The notes beneath the pieces were generated by a model. It saw only the letters and a program-made list of their open reading frames with translations, did not search any database and was not told the origin of the DNA. Below, one piece after another: positions 1-13,110 of a stretch of DNA of 64,000 nt (its first letter is position 1; every line of letters starts with the position of its first letter). The stretch lies in contig CM046333.1 in the NCBI GenBank assembly GCA_025403435.1, forward strand, positions 13,851,770-13,915,769, given 5' to 3'. The position numbers were made by a program, and so were the translations under genes. This stretch comes from Artocarpus heterophyllus. Lineage: Eukaryota; Streptophyta; Magnoliopsida; Rosales; Moraceae.

Positions 1-370
1 AGTCAATTTCTTATGTCAAAATTAAATATTGATTGAGAAAATGTATAAATTTGTGTACTAAATATCATGTGAAGGTATAAATTCAATGAGATCTAAAACG
101 GAAAGCATAGGTTTTGAATTAACTTTAAATAGAGGGTATAAAAAATAAATATCCCTAAACATAAACTAGTTAAAGTAATTTTCGTTATTTAGCCTTCAAA
201 TCGCTGTTAATAGGTCCTAATAAACTTGACAAATAAGACTAGTCTCGTAATTATGGTGGAAACAGATCAAAGGCATAAAAATGAAAATTAATGCTATAAA
301 AGTAAAGATACCATAGGCCAGATTTATAGTAATTCACTCTGTCAAAAGAGCTACTTCCACTGTTGCTCTT
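1..370. other. Intergenic, no recognisable feature
   Basis: AT-rich sequence with no supportable gene or repeat boundary. It ends at the target-site duplication of the solo LTR that follows. Confidence 0.5.
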
Positions 371-375
371 CACTA

Positions 376-3300
376 TGTAACGCCCTCCTTTTCGGACAGT
401 CACTTAACTTCTATAAATATCATTACTTAAATATTAATCTTACTTACTTAGTAAAAACTTACTGGAAATTTTTTAACATCCTTTAAAACGTTCTTAAAAG
501 CTATTGCGACTTTTGTCGTAGTTTAAGTTGATACATTGCTCAACACTTGACTTTAAAACTTTTTCAAATCGTTTCTTAGAACTTAATAAGAAACATAACC
601 GAATCGTAGCTTAAAACTTAACTTTATAATTATATAAAACATTTCGTAAATATATCTTGAAACTTTGAAAACGTTTCTTAAAATACTGATCTTCTTAAAA
701 CTTTGAAAACGCTATATCAAATAGTAGGAAAACATTTTCTTTCAACAGCGAAAATATACTGCAGTGGCATCCATACCCAAATCTTCGCATCTGTCCTCTA
801 CAGCACAAAGCTCCTCAAATAGGTCTTAATGGTCACCCATAAGACTACCTACAGCATAAAGGAACTTTAGATAAGCTTTCGTTCAATAAGTTCAAACATA
901 ATCTCACAAATAATTAAATCATTCTTTAAAAGCTTTACTCATAAAAACCCTTCTCTTAAGATGTTTTTCATAAACGTTTTTCATAAACGTTTTTTAAATA
1001 TTTTTCATAAAACATCCTTCATAAACCTTTGCTTGAAATCATGAAAATGTTTTTCATAAACATTTCTCAAAATGTTTTTCATGACATATAAACATTTCAT
1101 AACGTGGAATGCAAGCAAAATCAAAATGTGTGATTCTATTTATGTTCAATTATGAACTTCAATTATGAGCATCTTATGAACATTTTTTTTTTTTTTTACT
1201 TTAACTTCTTATCTTTATTACTTAACTTTCTTTATCTTATAAACTCTAGTGTTCGCACCAACATCATTAATCATGAGATCATAAACATGATGCTTTCCTT
1301 ATGAAAGACTTAAGACCATCGAACACAGAGGTCATAACTTTAACTTTACTTGTATACCTCTCATCAAGGAGGTCATAAGTTTAACTTTGCTTTCAGTACC
1401 TCGCAACAAGGAGGCTGGTATGATACTTCCTTTTTATCTTTATTTTACCTTCTTTTTAACTTTAGTAAGCATATCAAATGCTATCACATCATATGCAAAC
1501 ACGTTTGTAAATCATAACTTGTTCTCTTTAAAACTTATTGCATAACATATGCAACATAAAACTTATAACTTAAACTGTAAAATATTATGCATTAACAAAA
1601 TATAAACGTACTTTAAATATAATTATTGCAAATACATTGTAAATTTTTACTTAATCTTTAAAACTTTATGCATAACAAGTGAAAACATACTTTAAAAACA
1701 ACTTGTATAATGTTTGCAAACACGTTTGCAAACATATAAAACTGTATTTGAAAATCATTTACTTCATGCTGTAAGTGAGGTTTGAACTTACCTGGTTCTA
1801 GCTCTAACGTTCCCATCTCATTCCTTTTCCTTTCATTAGTTAGCTTCTGTATCCTGATCAAACGACACCCCGACTTATTAGTTATCTTTTTGTTATCAAT
1901 CTACTTAAGTGATAATAAAACTCAAACATTAATCGTTTTTTCCTTTTTAACTTAACTTGGTACCTTATCAGTTTATCATTCTCTTTACTTTGTACCCCGT
2001 TGTTTTTAATTTTGTAACCCATCAGGTAATCTTACCTTTTACTTTAGTTAACTTTATAAACCATTGGTCTACCTTGCTCCTAACTTTGTAACCCACTAAG
2101 TTACTTTTCCCTTTACTTAATTTTGTAACCCATCAAGTTACTTTTCTTTTACTTGAACATCCCTTATTAAATCTCCTGTCTTATGTGACGGTTTCATTAC
2201 ATAACATATTACAGAACATTTTTAGTCCAAGAATGTTTTGCTAAATTGGAGTGTTCAACTCCGCTTTAGTTGTTTCTTCACAAATGTCGATTTTACCCAT
2301 AACAGGTTTTTCGTCCATTTCATAACTTTATAAAACTCATTGCTTAACTTTATCATTTCATTACTTACATATTACGAAAAAATTTTCACTAAGGGACATT
2401 TTTCGACATCAGGCGTTTCGGGTTCGTTTTGGCCTTTTTCATAAAATGACCGTTTTGCCCTTATCAGATCTTAAAAAACTTTCGAAACCCGTTAAAACAT
2501 AACTTTCATTTCTTTATGTCCCATAATATTACGGAAAACAAATACAATGGCTTTCCTTTCAATTAAATCTATTTTTGTCAAAACTTTACAGTTTAAACCT
2601 AAAACTTGAAGATCTTTGCATTTTTGCCTTTAACGTTTGTTTTTTTTTTTTTACTTGATTAACCTCTTAATCTTTAAAAATATAACCCTGTGGTTACTCA
2701 CTACCCATAGAAATGTATGAACCTAATGTTCCTTGGTGACATTCAGTTTCACATAATTTTAAAGTTTTGGCCAAAAACACAAAAATCTTTACATTTTTGC
2801 GTCCAAACCAAAAACAATCATTTTATACCAAAACACATTCAGTTTTTCACAAGGAATAAAACTTACAAAAGCACCATGGTTGAACTCTAAACATTTCATA
2901 ACGTTTCCATTTCATGAAATTTTATACTCAAACTTTCGTAAAATTCATAACTCCTCAACCGCATAGGATTTTGAGAATCCGTCCATGTAGCCTTAACAAT
3001 TTCGATGAGTTCTACAACTTATGTGTTTTAACTTTCCTTAAATTCCAATGTTACAGTGGACTTTATGGCTGATTTTTAAATCTGTCAAACTTTTGCAAAA
3101 CTTTGCAATTTAGTCCTTTTAGAATTTTACAAAACTTTGTTCACAAAAGTTGTTTTCCTCACTATGTTGGTAGATCCTATGCCATATTTGGGACATAAAT
3201 TGGCCTCTAAGGCACTCAAAATCATATTCCTTTCAAACTAGTTAATCTTTATAAAGTTTAACAATTTTTCACTTTTAAACTTAAAAGCCTTAATTTCCTT

Positions 3301-4686
3301 CTTTCCATCATCATCACTGTCATCATAGGACATAAACCAATCGTGCCATAATGTCCATATTACATGCTATAGCTTAAACATTTCATCAAACACTTGGCAT
3401 ACATAATAAAACATAAACTTTGGCTTAATTAAAAAGACTAGGATTTTATCTAATCTATGCAAAGTGCTTGTCCTTTCTTTGATCACTTGAAACCCTTCAA
3501 AGTTTCCTTGATATCAATTCATAACACAACCCATGAAAACCCCATCCAAAGTTCGAGAGAAATATCAAAATCTCTAAGAAAAAGCTTGAACTTTACCTTG
3601 AAAACTCTTCAATCTTCATCTCCTTCACTTAAACTTGCTTTAATACATGATTTGGAGGCTTGGAATTGATAAAAAATTTGAAAGAGAATGCCTAGGGGGG
3701 ACCATTTTTGGAGGAAGGAAATGAACATTTGTGCTTCACTTTTCTTGGTTCTTATAACATGAAATAAATGATGAGTTTAACTTGATTTTTTTTTTTTTAT
3801 AAACTTTGATGACTCACCATTATCATCACCACTTATCATCTTTTGTGATAAAAAGTTGGGGCAACTAGGCAATATGCAATTAGGCCACCCAATATGGTTG
3901 GTGGCAAATTTTCACAATATGTAATTGGGCCACCCAATAGGGTTTGATGGCAAATTTTTATTCATTTTGGTGTCCATAATGGGTCCCACAAAGACTTTTT
4001 ACACAGTTTAAATTTATATTGACTTTATTTTTTCATACTGCTGGTATTCTTTTTCATACAATTCATGAGGTCCCACAACCTCTCATACTTATTTACATCC
4101 ACCACTTTAATGAAATTCCTATACCGTTTAACTCTATATAGTCCATGTTTATACCAACAATATTTTTCTTATACTGCCAGCATATTTTCTATGCTATTAT
4201 GAGCTTACACAGCAATCCTTACTCATCCATATCCTCCAAACAGTATTATTCTTATATTGTTTTTACTGTAAATAGTCCAATCTTTGTACTGCTTAACCTT
4301 AGACAGTCTAATTCCTATACTGTATTACTTTTGCAGTGTAATTTTCATATTACATAACTTTATTAGTGTACTTCCTTACACTGCATTATTCTAATACTGT
4401 ATAATTTTTCATATTATTATACAGTATTTTTTCTTAAACTGTATTTTTGTCTTAACATTTGTTGTAACACATTTTGCAACAATTAAGCTTTCCAGCTTAT
4501 TTCCATATCATTCATTTCTCGTATAAGACCATGGTATGATTTTTACCTTTAAAAATCATATTTTTGCTTTTATGGACTTTATCATAAAAATTTGATTAAA
4601 CAATAATCCTTGTGACACCTATTTTACTTAACATAATCCTTAAGTTATTGTATTTTTAATATATTAAAAAATGCTTGGATGTCACA
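376..4686 (-). mobile_element. Solo LTR, Ty3-gypsy (Del/Tekay-like)
   Basis: The block starts TGTAACGCCC and ends GATGTCACA, so on the minus strand it reads TGTGACATCC...GGGCGTTACA, the usual termini of long-LTR Ty3-gypsy elements of the Del/Tekay type. It is bounded by an exact 5-bp direct repeat, CACTA, at 371-375 and 4687-4691. Neither terminus recurs inside, and no polyprotein frame, primer-binding site or polypurine tract was seen, so this looks like one LTR of about 4.3 kb left by LTR-LTR recombination. Short internal subrepeats with the core TTTGTAACCCA(T/C) lie at about 2005-2155. Termini and TSD are direct observation; the lineage is from general knowledge. A compact non-autonomous element is the alternative. 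Confidence 0.75.
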
Positions 4687-4693
4687 CACTATA

Positions 4694-5278
4694 TGTTGAA
4701 CAAAGCACAAGATACAAAAATATGAACTAAAAGAAAACTAGAATGTTTTTAGAATAAGATTTTGAAATAATTTTGGCAAAGTTTTTATTTATCCAAATTC
4801 GGATCCCCCCTAGTCTTCCTACCCTCTATTTATAGAAGCATTTTATGAGGTCGTGGGCTTCACTCTACTAAAAAAAGTAGATCCTGTAATGTTTGTAGTA
4901 GCAAAACACGTGTCACTTATGATAAGACACAAATCTCTGGCCATAAACTCTATGTTCCTCTTCATGATTTAGTGGATATCTTCTTATAATTGTCAAACTC
5001 GAATTTATTCCATCAATACCACCAAACCAAAAACTTCATGGTGAAGAACATGTGAATCCATCAGAGTAAGCTGAGTAAAAACTCCAATCAAACCAAAGCT
5101 ATCGAACCAATCAATCCTAACAACCATACAAACCACTAACCAACTAAAGCTACAGTGTCAGTCAAGATCGAACCGACCGAACACTCTCCTTGGGTTCAAT
5201 TCGCTCTGATCACAACTTAAGCATCCCACGTTGGGCCTTTGCCTGATGATTTAGGTCCAACCAAATCATACCCTAACA
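4694..5278 (-). repeat. LTR-like sequence
   Basis: Read on the minus strand it begins TGTTAGGGTATGATTTGG and ends GTTCAACA, with a TATA-like CTATAAATAGAGG near 4830 that could be an LTR promoter. The length (585 bp) and TG...CA ends suit an LTR. The flanks (CTATA and ATAAC) do not form a target duplication and no primer-binding site is seen, so this is only a probable old LTR. The 4.3 kb solo LTR lies two bases away. Confidence 0.4.
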
Positions 5279-7334
5279 ATAACTTAAAAACAAACAAATA
5301 TAATCGCATTGTTAGTGTGAAAACATATTCACGAGTTACATAAGGCCAAAGAGCTTCAAACGTTTGAAAAGTGGGGAAGGGTGGCTAGAGTTTCTTCCCT
5401 TTTTTCCTTTTTTTTTTTAATTATACAATTATGTAGAAAACATCTTTTTCACTTTGCCATGTATAGAAAAAAAAAGTTTAGGAGTTAAAATTTAATCAAC
5501 AAAAAAGTTAGAAATGGAAGGAAAAGTAGGGGACGGTGACGAAGGCTTGTTGAGGGAAGAAAGCATACGTGCGACAACTTGGGTTTCATAGCCCATAGAG
5601 TTGGCACGGATCGAACAACTTTGTTGACCACGACCCTCGACGGTTTTTTTTCAACCGAGTCAGTTGATGTCACTTGATTGGTTACGATCCTTTTAAATAA
5701 ACGTATATTTAACGATGGAGTTATATTTACATTTTGTATTAAAATAATTGGTTAAAGTTTGGTAGTATAGATTTTGTCTTGCTCTGACAACGATTATCTT
5801 CATAGATAAGCACACTGGTGGTGTAAATCTATCACGGACTGCTTAAACACAACTTTAACCCTTGCATTTTAGAAAGCATAGTGCAATATTATGCAATATG
5901 TGACTCACTTAATAATAGGATTTCTTTTTTGTTCACCAATTAATTTAGACCCAAAAAAAAAAAATAATATGTGAAATCTTCCGAGTAGTATTGCATCTCA
6001 AAGCAAAAATCGCTTCCTCCTTTATAAATGTCAATGGCACCAAACGACCTCTAAATTTTTGTTGGACATGAGGGGGTTAAATGAGGTAGATGGCTCTTTC
6101 CTCGCTACTTCATTTTTTGTACGAGACCCAAGTGACCAAATTGCCCTTCAACAATGATGTTATTGCAGCCTAGCCATACTCTTTTTTTTTTTTTTTTTGG
6201 TAATAAAGGGATTGAAACTCTAGACTCTAATATTAAAGGTTAGAAGTGGATTTGACATTACACTAACCTTCAACCATTAGCCGTTTTTGTTGAAATATAA
6301 TTTTTTTTATATAAACATGTTAAATAGCATCTGTTTGATAATTATGGTTTAAACCTTTTTTTATGATTTCAACTATTTTTGTTATAATATTTTTTCTCAT
6401 AAAATTTAAACAAAAAAATAATCCAAATCATAAAAATCAATTCAAACCGTTCTCTCAAATTGAGGCTCATAAAGTATGAGACTATCCCATGCAGGTTGCA
6501 GCTCTATGTAAAGCTTTATAACTTAACTCACGCGGTTCACTTTTTTTTAGAGGACAGTTCAAAGCTCTTTAAGAATAACCGAATACAATTGTCCTTTAAA
6601 TATCAATCTGTTTGTGACTTACCCTACTGTAAACGATTTATTTCAATAAAATAATTACTAGTAATGAAACGTGGCACTTTTCTTGAGGGTGATAATTTAC
6701 AACTGGATAAAAAACTATATACTATGTGAATCATCATGTTTTTCCTTTCAAAATAAACTATGCTATTTTTTTATTAACTTTTGATTGAATGTTGCCCATA
6801 TATATTTTTATAATAACTTTACTTTCGCAAATTAGACGTGTAGTAATAACAATATTCCTATAAAATCTTTTTCTTTGTCATCTCTTTTTTTATTATTATT
6901 ATTTTTTTTATTTTTATTATTATTTTTTTTTTCTTAACTAGAACTAGAGACAAGGCCAATAAGGCCTGGGAATTGCACCTCTCAGCCAAGCCAGCTCCTG
7001 TTAAAATTTTCTATCTAAATTTTACACAAAATATTATTAAACATTTCATTTACAACCTTATTTTTGAGCTAAAATTTATGTTTTTGTCTCGTAAAAGTTT
7101 CTAATATTGTTGTTTATGTAGAAGTTCTAAAAAATCTCATTCACACTTTTTTTTAATTGCTTCTAATTATATTGTTTATACAAATTATGAGATATTTAGT
7201 ATTTATTTCAAGATAAATTTAGTTCAAAATTTTTATTTCACTCAAGGCCTAGAAAACATATTTTCTGGCTTCATCCCCAACTCGAGCATTAGACCTCTAT
7301 ACCTATCTTCTTATTACTTATTCTTAAATTTTAA
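5279..7334. other. Intergenic, no gene seen
   Basis: Very AT-rich DNA with homopolymer T runs (about 6181-6199 and 6885-6930). Short open frames here show no codon bias or domain. A segment near 6950-7000 resembles the tail of a decayed plant retroelement but cannot be assigned. Confidence 0.4.
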
Positions 7335-7492
7335 GGTGTCTGGTAAACTAGTTGGAACTTAAAAGTTTTGGTTTAAAAACTATAGTATGTGAGAGCATTA
7401 CGTTGTAACAATTTTTTACTTTTTATTACAACTATTGAGAGTTTTACACTGTAGTTGACCAATTGGTTTTAACCGACATGCCAAACAGTCAT
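7335..7492. repeat. Dispersed short repeat, copy 1
   Basis: Member of a family seen about ten times in the window, recognised by paired cores like ATAAAGCTCTYACATRYTACA or their complement with poly(A/T) between. Here the ends are TGTCTGGTAAAC and TGCCAAACAGTC, loosely inverted. Probably a decayed MITE. Confidence 0.45.
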
Positions 7493-8311
7493 TTGTTTTT
7501 TGTTTTTTATTTTTGTTTTGAAGGCATCTTTAGTGTAGGTGGGCGTTAGTAGTTTTTCAAATTGAAAGTAGATGCCAACCTACCCGAGTGTGTGCCGCCA
7601 GTTTGGTCACGCACTAATAGCCATCTTCCCCTTTGTATCCATTCACCACCTACTCAGATCAGCCTGGTTTAATTTTGGTACCAAAAACGTAATATGAATA
7701 AATAGTTTTCCTTGAAATAGAAAAAAAAAAAAACACGTGGGTCGTTAAACATATTTATTAAATGTTATAAGCTCTTGATCTTTTTTATTTTTTTATATTT
7801 TATTATTATTATTTAAGGAAGGTCTTCCTCTTTCTTTCTAATTACATCTCTTGTTTCTTTTTGTCTGTTTGTCAAGTCTAAATAATGCATGTGGAGCTAG
7901 ATAAGGAAAAGGTAGAGGAAGCTTTTAGAGACCGCATGACCATATGCACATAAAAAACGCACCCAAGTGACTTCTCTCTATGACTTTTCTTTTACCCTCT
8001 ATTCTTTATCTTTATATTTCTTATAAGTTAAAACAATATTAGGAGTATAACCCCAGAGAGAGATGTTATATTTAACATTGACGTTATAGATGTAATTGTT
8101 TATTAGGAGTATAGTTATACAACATGCAATTTAAATGTGATAATCAGTAGTAGTACAAAATGTCATGGGATTTAAGAAATAGTATAGAATCAGCGAGAGT
8201 GTTTAGAAACTTAGTTTCGCCTCCAAAGTTTTAATTGCTATAATTTTCACATGTTACAGTGTAAAGTAAAAGTATGTTATAATGTAAAATTCTCATATAT
8301 TATAGTATTTA

Positions 8312-8475
8312 AGCATGCGTTTGGGATATTAGTTAGAACTAACTGGTTCAACTAACTACAGTATAAAGCTCTTAGCAGCTACAATAAAATACAAAAGGTT
8401 ATTACAATGCAAAGCTTTAAGATGATACAGTTTTTAAACTTAAAATTTTAGTTCTAATCAACTTGCCAAATAGCT
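8312..8475. repeat. Dispersed short repeat, copy 2
   Basis: Contains ACAGTATAAAGCTCTTAG and TTACAATGCAAAGCTTT. It is bounded by GCGTTTGGGATA and CTTGCCAAATAGC, imperfect inverted ends of the GTTTGG type. Confidence 0.5.
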
Positions 8476-8937
8476 TATAAATTTCAACTTTAAGTTCTAA
8501 CTCGGTTTTTAAACACTTTGCAAAGCTAATTTTTCAAAAGTGATAATTAAAAAAAAAAAAAAGATGAAAAACATTTTGATCTACAAGTAGTAAGCACAGA
8601 GCTATCTAATAATCAAGAAAAGAGAGAGAAGAAAAAGCTAATAAGTTATATAGCAAAAGAAAAATCCCCAGTAGCCTAGCTCGTTTAGTTTATAGAATTG
8701 AATAAAAAAATTAAATGAAAAGTCATTTTTTTTAGAGAAAACACTACTAAAAATGTTTGAATTATTATTGAACCTATGAAGCAAACAAAGCAATTGATTT
8801 TGTTGGTGTTCGCGTGCTTTATTTTGTTTGAATATTATTATTGAAATTTGGTTTGAATTTAAAGACTAATTTCATAAAGGCGCGTTTGATTTGCGTTATA
8901 TTTCATGAGTTTTAGGACCATTTAGTACCTGAGTTGT

Positions 8938-8939
<2 letters not shown>

Positions 8940-8975
<36 letters not shown>
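8940..8975. repeat. Poly(T) tract, 36 bases
   Basis: Uninterrupted run of T, possibly the poly(A) tail of a retro-inserted sequence on the minus strand. The flanks are not recognisable. Confidence 0.8.
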
Positions 8976-8976
<1 letters not shown>

Positions 8977-9899
8977 AGGAATAGCTGAGTTGTGTTTTGA
9001 AAACAAAACATGTGTAATTGCGTTTGCTTTGCTACCTGAAATCATAAAGTAAAGAGCATATGTTTGGTTCAGTTGTTTTTTAAAACTTTTTTCTTCTTTT
9101 CTTAAAATGTCAAGGAAAAAATAGAACATCTCTGTGACCTAAGTATTACATATGGATAATGTTTTAGGGATTTTCACAAATAAAGATGACATGTTTATAA
9201 TATTTTAGAATTTTTATATCTAATAAAGGAAGGAGAGAAAACTAATCTCTAATCGCAAAAAGGAAAGGGGATAGAGACGTCAACGAAAATGATCTTTTTT
9301 CATTTATCATTTTTATGTTTTTAGGGTAAGTATTTTACGAATTTTGTATTTTCTAAATAAAATTTGAGCTCACAAAAAGATTTATTGAGCCTATCTATAT
9401 ATATATTTTGCAATCATTTTGAAAATGGAATGATGGGAACAAATATTAGTCTAAAAATCTTAATTCAAATGAGTCTTGATGTAACGTAGGGTGACGTTCC
9501 ATATGAAGATGGCCACCCCCGTCTAATCTACTTTAATCGAGGCCCCAACCCAAAGTTAAGATATAGGGTCTCATTTACAAGCTCAATTGAATTGGACTAT
9601 AAAGAAGGATTATATATGATTCGATTAAATAGAATTATGTTGAATCTCATCCTATGTTTGGTATATTATCGCATTGGACTAATTTAAATACAATTATTTT
9701 CAAAAATTAATTTATTAAACTAATTATCAAATCATAGTATAATTATTATTCTCAAAAAAACTTGAGTAGAACTAACTCCATTGTTAAAATCTTAAAAAAA
9801 TAATTAAGAAATGAGTAAATCTAAGCCTTCTCCTAGAAAAATAAAATAAAATCAAAACCCATTAAGAAAAAGGAAAAAAAAAAAAACTTTGAATAGAGG

Positions 9900-10390
9900 A
9901 GGCCATGGATGGCCTACATATAGATCTAGGCAAGAAAGGGACGGTTGAAAGGGGAAGGTTGCAACGACCTGCTGTGAGCAGAAGGGACGTTTGGTGAAGG
10001 ATCTAGGCACGGTGAGTGGAAGCCTAACAACATTTGGTCTCCATCACAAGGGAAGGGTGAAGCAGTGTCTGTCACCATGATTTTCGAGAAGAGGAGGAAT
10101 TTGACCATTGTCGTGGAGAACAAGATTGGTCACTGTCACGAGGGAAGCAGAGCTTGGTTACCATCATGGGGTAACCAAGCCTCCCTCATTGTTATGATCG
10201 CATAGATGAGAGGGTATTCAGCGTCACCGTCGACGTTGAACATCCTCACCGTTGCCATCGTCAAGGTCATCATCACCGTCGCTGGAGTTGGCTTGCTTCA
10301 GGCCAACAATTTTGCATTGGTGTTGGTTTTGAAAAACGATTTTCACAAAATACAGCAAAAACATTGTAATAGTGCAGATTATATATAACA
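9900..10390. other. GC-richer segment with hairpin, no gene assigned
   Basis: About 490 bp markedly richer in G+C than its surroundings. Short open frames run on both strands but none shows a recognisable domain, so it may be a captured gene fragment or transposon debris. A perfect 11-bp inverted repeat with a 7-base loop lies at 10152-10180. Confidence 0.35.
10152..10180. repeat. Perfect inverted repeat (hairpin)
   Basis: Arms GCTTGGTTACC (10152-10162) and GGTAACCAAGC (10170-10180) are exact complements around ATCATGG. Outer bases GAGGGA and TCCCTC extend the pairing with mismatches. No function is assigned. Confidence 0.7.
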
Positions 10391-10499
10391 AAAATTTTCT
10401 TAAAACTTTTGTAAAAAGCTATAGATTATATTAATTTTACACATAAATAAATAAATATATATATAAATACTTTGCTTACTGGATTGAATGGAGGCGAAC

Positions 10500-12287
10500 A
10501 GAAATAAGAAGCTTGCAAATGACATTCTTTTTAAGACAAAACCACCGTCTTTCTCGCCTAGTCCTTGACACTAGTATATACGAACGAGTAGGTGCTGAAG
10601 GAATATAGTTTCTTAAAAGATCACTCAACTAATTTATGTCACCTGTAAATCTCAACATATAGGAAGAACGATTCGTGGGATGAAGAACTCTTTTTCACTC
10701 TCTCTGACTTTCTTACACGCCTATTAGAGGGGAGAATTTAGCAAAGTACTCTCAGTCCTTCCAAGACTCACAAGTGTCACTTTAATGAACATATAAGGCT
10801 TTATTTATAGAGAATAAAATAGCTAATTAATTATGGAAAGTCTTCTTATTTTAATTTGATATCAAATATTTAATTAAAATAGAAGACATAAATTTTCCTT
10901 TCCTAATACTATGATAGGTGCCACAAACAAGGAGATTTTCTGTGCATGTAGCGCCATTCTCATTACAATGCAGGTGAGAATACTCCTTGTTACCTAATCT
11001 CATTTGTCTCTATACACAACTTTTTATATTTGAATTAAATCACATTCATTCAAAATTGAAAATGTTATGTATGCAAACTTTATAAACAAGATTTAATGTG
11101 CACAAAAGACTTTTCCTTGATAGCATAGGTGCCATACATAGTGGGACTCTCCCATTGTGTGCGCCACCCATACAATGGGACCCAACGACTGCGTATCTTT
11201 CAAAATTAATTATTTATTTTATATATTAAGTAATCTAATATTTAATAAATATAAAATCAATTCATCATTAATTTTTTGAGTGATATTTAATTTAGAATTC
11301 TATAATTTTAACTAAATTACTTAAATCAATAATTCTACTATAATTTCAAGTTCCAATGAAAACAATATATAAATTAAACACTTTAATTAATATATTACTC
11401 TTTTGTTAATTCTAATATAACTCCACTAAATATTTAGAATTGCGCTCTTGAAATTATAGATATTTAATTTATTCATTTTTTAGAGTCGTCTATTTGATAT
11501 AATCATTTTATATTAGTCGATCCTCCATAAACAATTCATAATTAGAGTTAGGTAATATCCCTTTTCCCCTTTAATTACTTATTTATCTTTGAGTGCCATT
11601 GATTCTTTAATGACTAATAAATTCATAAACTTAATCATGAATTGAGTGCTCTTATTATTTAAGCATCGAATCAATACTCAAGAGAATTATTTATCTGCTT
11701 ATTATTAGAGATGGAAAGAATTTCGTCTTGTAATATTAATATTCCCGACTATTTACTTCATGCCTTCAAAATACAAGGAATAAGATTTGATTCTTAAATC
11801 TGTACCGAGTAAATCAAAAGACATAAATCCATAAATAGGAGTCTGTTAATAATTTAGGATTAAGATTATCTTATATATGACTATCGATCGATGAAATTAG
11901 AACTTGTTATATTTAACGAAAATTATTAGCTATTCATATCTAATCATGTCTCGGTCCTACATAATCTCACTATGTATAGTATACTCATTTAATTACTCAA
12001 TAAATTAACGGTTCGGATAATACCATTCTATTCTTAACGGAAATGATCTGCACTGGTAACGATCAATTAAAATTTTCATATTTTAATTGAATAATTAATT
12101 ATATTTTACTGATTATTTTAATTATCATCCTTAAATATTATCATATTGTATATAACGCTTATATATAATATTTAACGTTAGATAGACAATTATGAAATTT
12201 TAATGATAATGAATAAATTCGCTTTGTTTATTTATAAATATGTCAATTACAAAAACACTATATGCTTTATAGGCATTTATTTTAACA
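10500..12287 (-). repeat. Probable decayed LTR on the minus strand
   Basis: On the minus strand the block would begin TGTTAAAATAAATGCC at 12287 and carry a TATA-like TCTATAAATAAAGCC near 10810, followed by a leader-like CT/AG-rich stretch. This is the usual LTR order of U3, promoter, R/U5. The lower boundary and a target duplication could not be found. Inferred from composition and layout only. Confidence 0.35.
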
Positions 12288-12591
12288 GTTAGAGAGGTGA
12301 GAGTTTGGGGAAAAAATTTTAATCCCAGACTTTAGATTATTAATCCCACATATATAGGGAGGGTTAGTTATCCACGTTTGTGGGGTTATTTGTCCAGTCA
12401 ATGAACTCTGTTTCTCATCAACAATGAGCACTAAACAAGGTATTGGGATTATTTATCTTAATCCTATGTAACAAATACGCCCTAAAGATGTGCATTGTAA
12501 AAAGACTTAATCATGTCTTATGAGTGAAAATATCTACTTTTCCAGTAAGTTGTACCTCACAAATCACAACTTCAAATATTTACCAACCAAT

Positions 12592-13110
12592 GTCCCGTTT
12601 GACAAAAGTTTTTGCTTTTGGTTAATAGAACTAAGAGAAATCAAAATTGTGACTTTTTAGACAACATTTTTAAAATGGAAATTCTTATGTTGCAGAAGGT
12701 AATTTTACATTATAGGTGAACCCAAGTGTTTAAGATAGCATATTAGAACTTCAACGGTCTAATACGCGACTGATCACGTTAAAAATTTGCAACAAGCAAA
12801 ACAAAACTGCTTCCGATCGCATATCAAAATGTCAAAAAGTTCATTCGAAGGCTAAAACACCCATGCTCCACAAGTGAAGCAAAACTACTTTCTCTATCTT
12901 ATAAATTGCCTTTTAAAATAGCTTGAAATGGTCAAAATAGTTTTAAATTTTTCTAATAAGCATTCATTGAAAATTTGTTATTAATTTTAAATTTTGTAAG
13001 AAGACTTTTTTTTGAGCAGTCATATTTTACGGTTTTGAAACATTTTTAATAACAACTTTTATTAGAAAACCAAAAAAATAAAGTCTAAAATGCTTTACCA
13101 AACAGCCCAA
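12592..13110. repeat. MITE-like element, GTTTGG type ends
   Basis: Starts TCCCGTTTGACAAAAG and ends TTTACCAAACAGCCCA, imperfect inverted ends around about 500 bp of AT-rich sequence with no coding capacity. Flanks show no clear target duplication. Confidence 0.4.

Noticed and set aside
5485..5673. Minus-strand open frame of 62 residues
   Set aside because: No recognisable domain, low-complexity Leu/Phe tail, adjacent to LTR-like debris.
9926..10388. Open frames on both strands near the hairpin
   Set aside because: No domain on either strand; noted only as a GC-richer segment.
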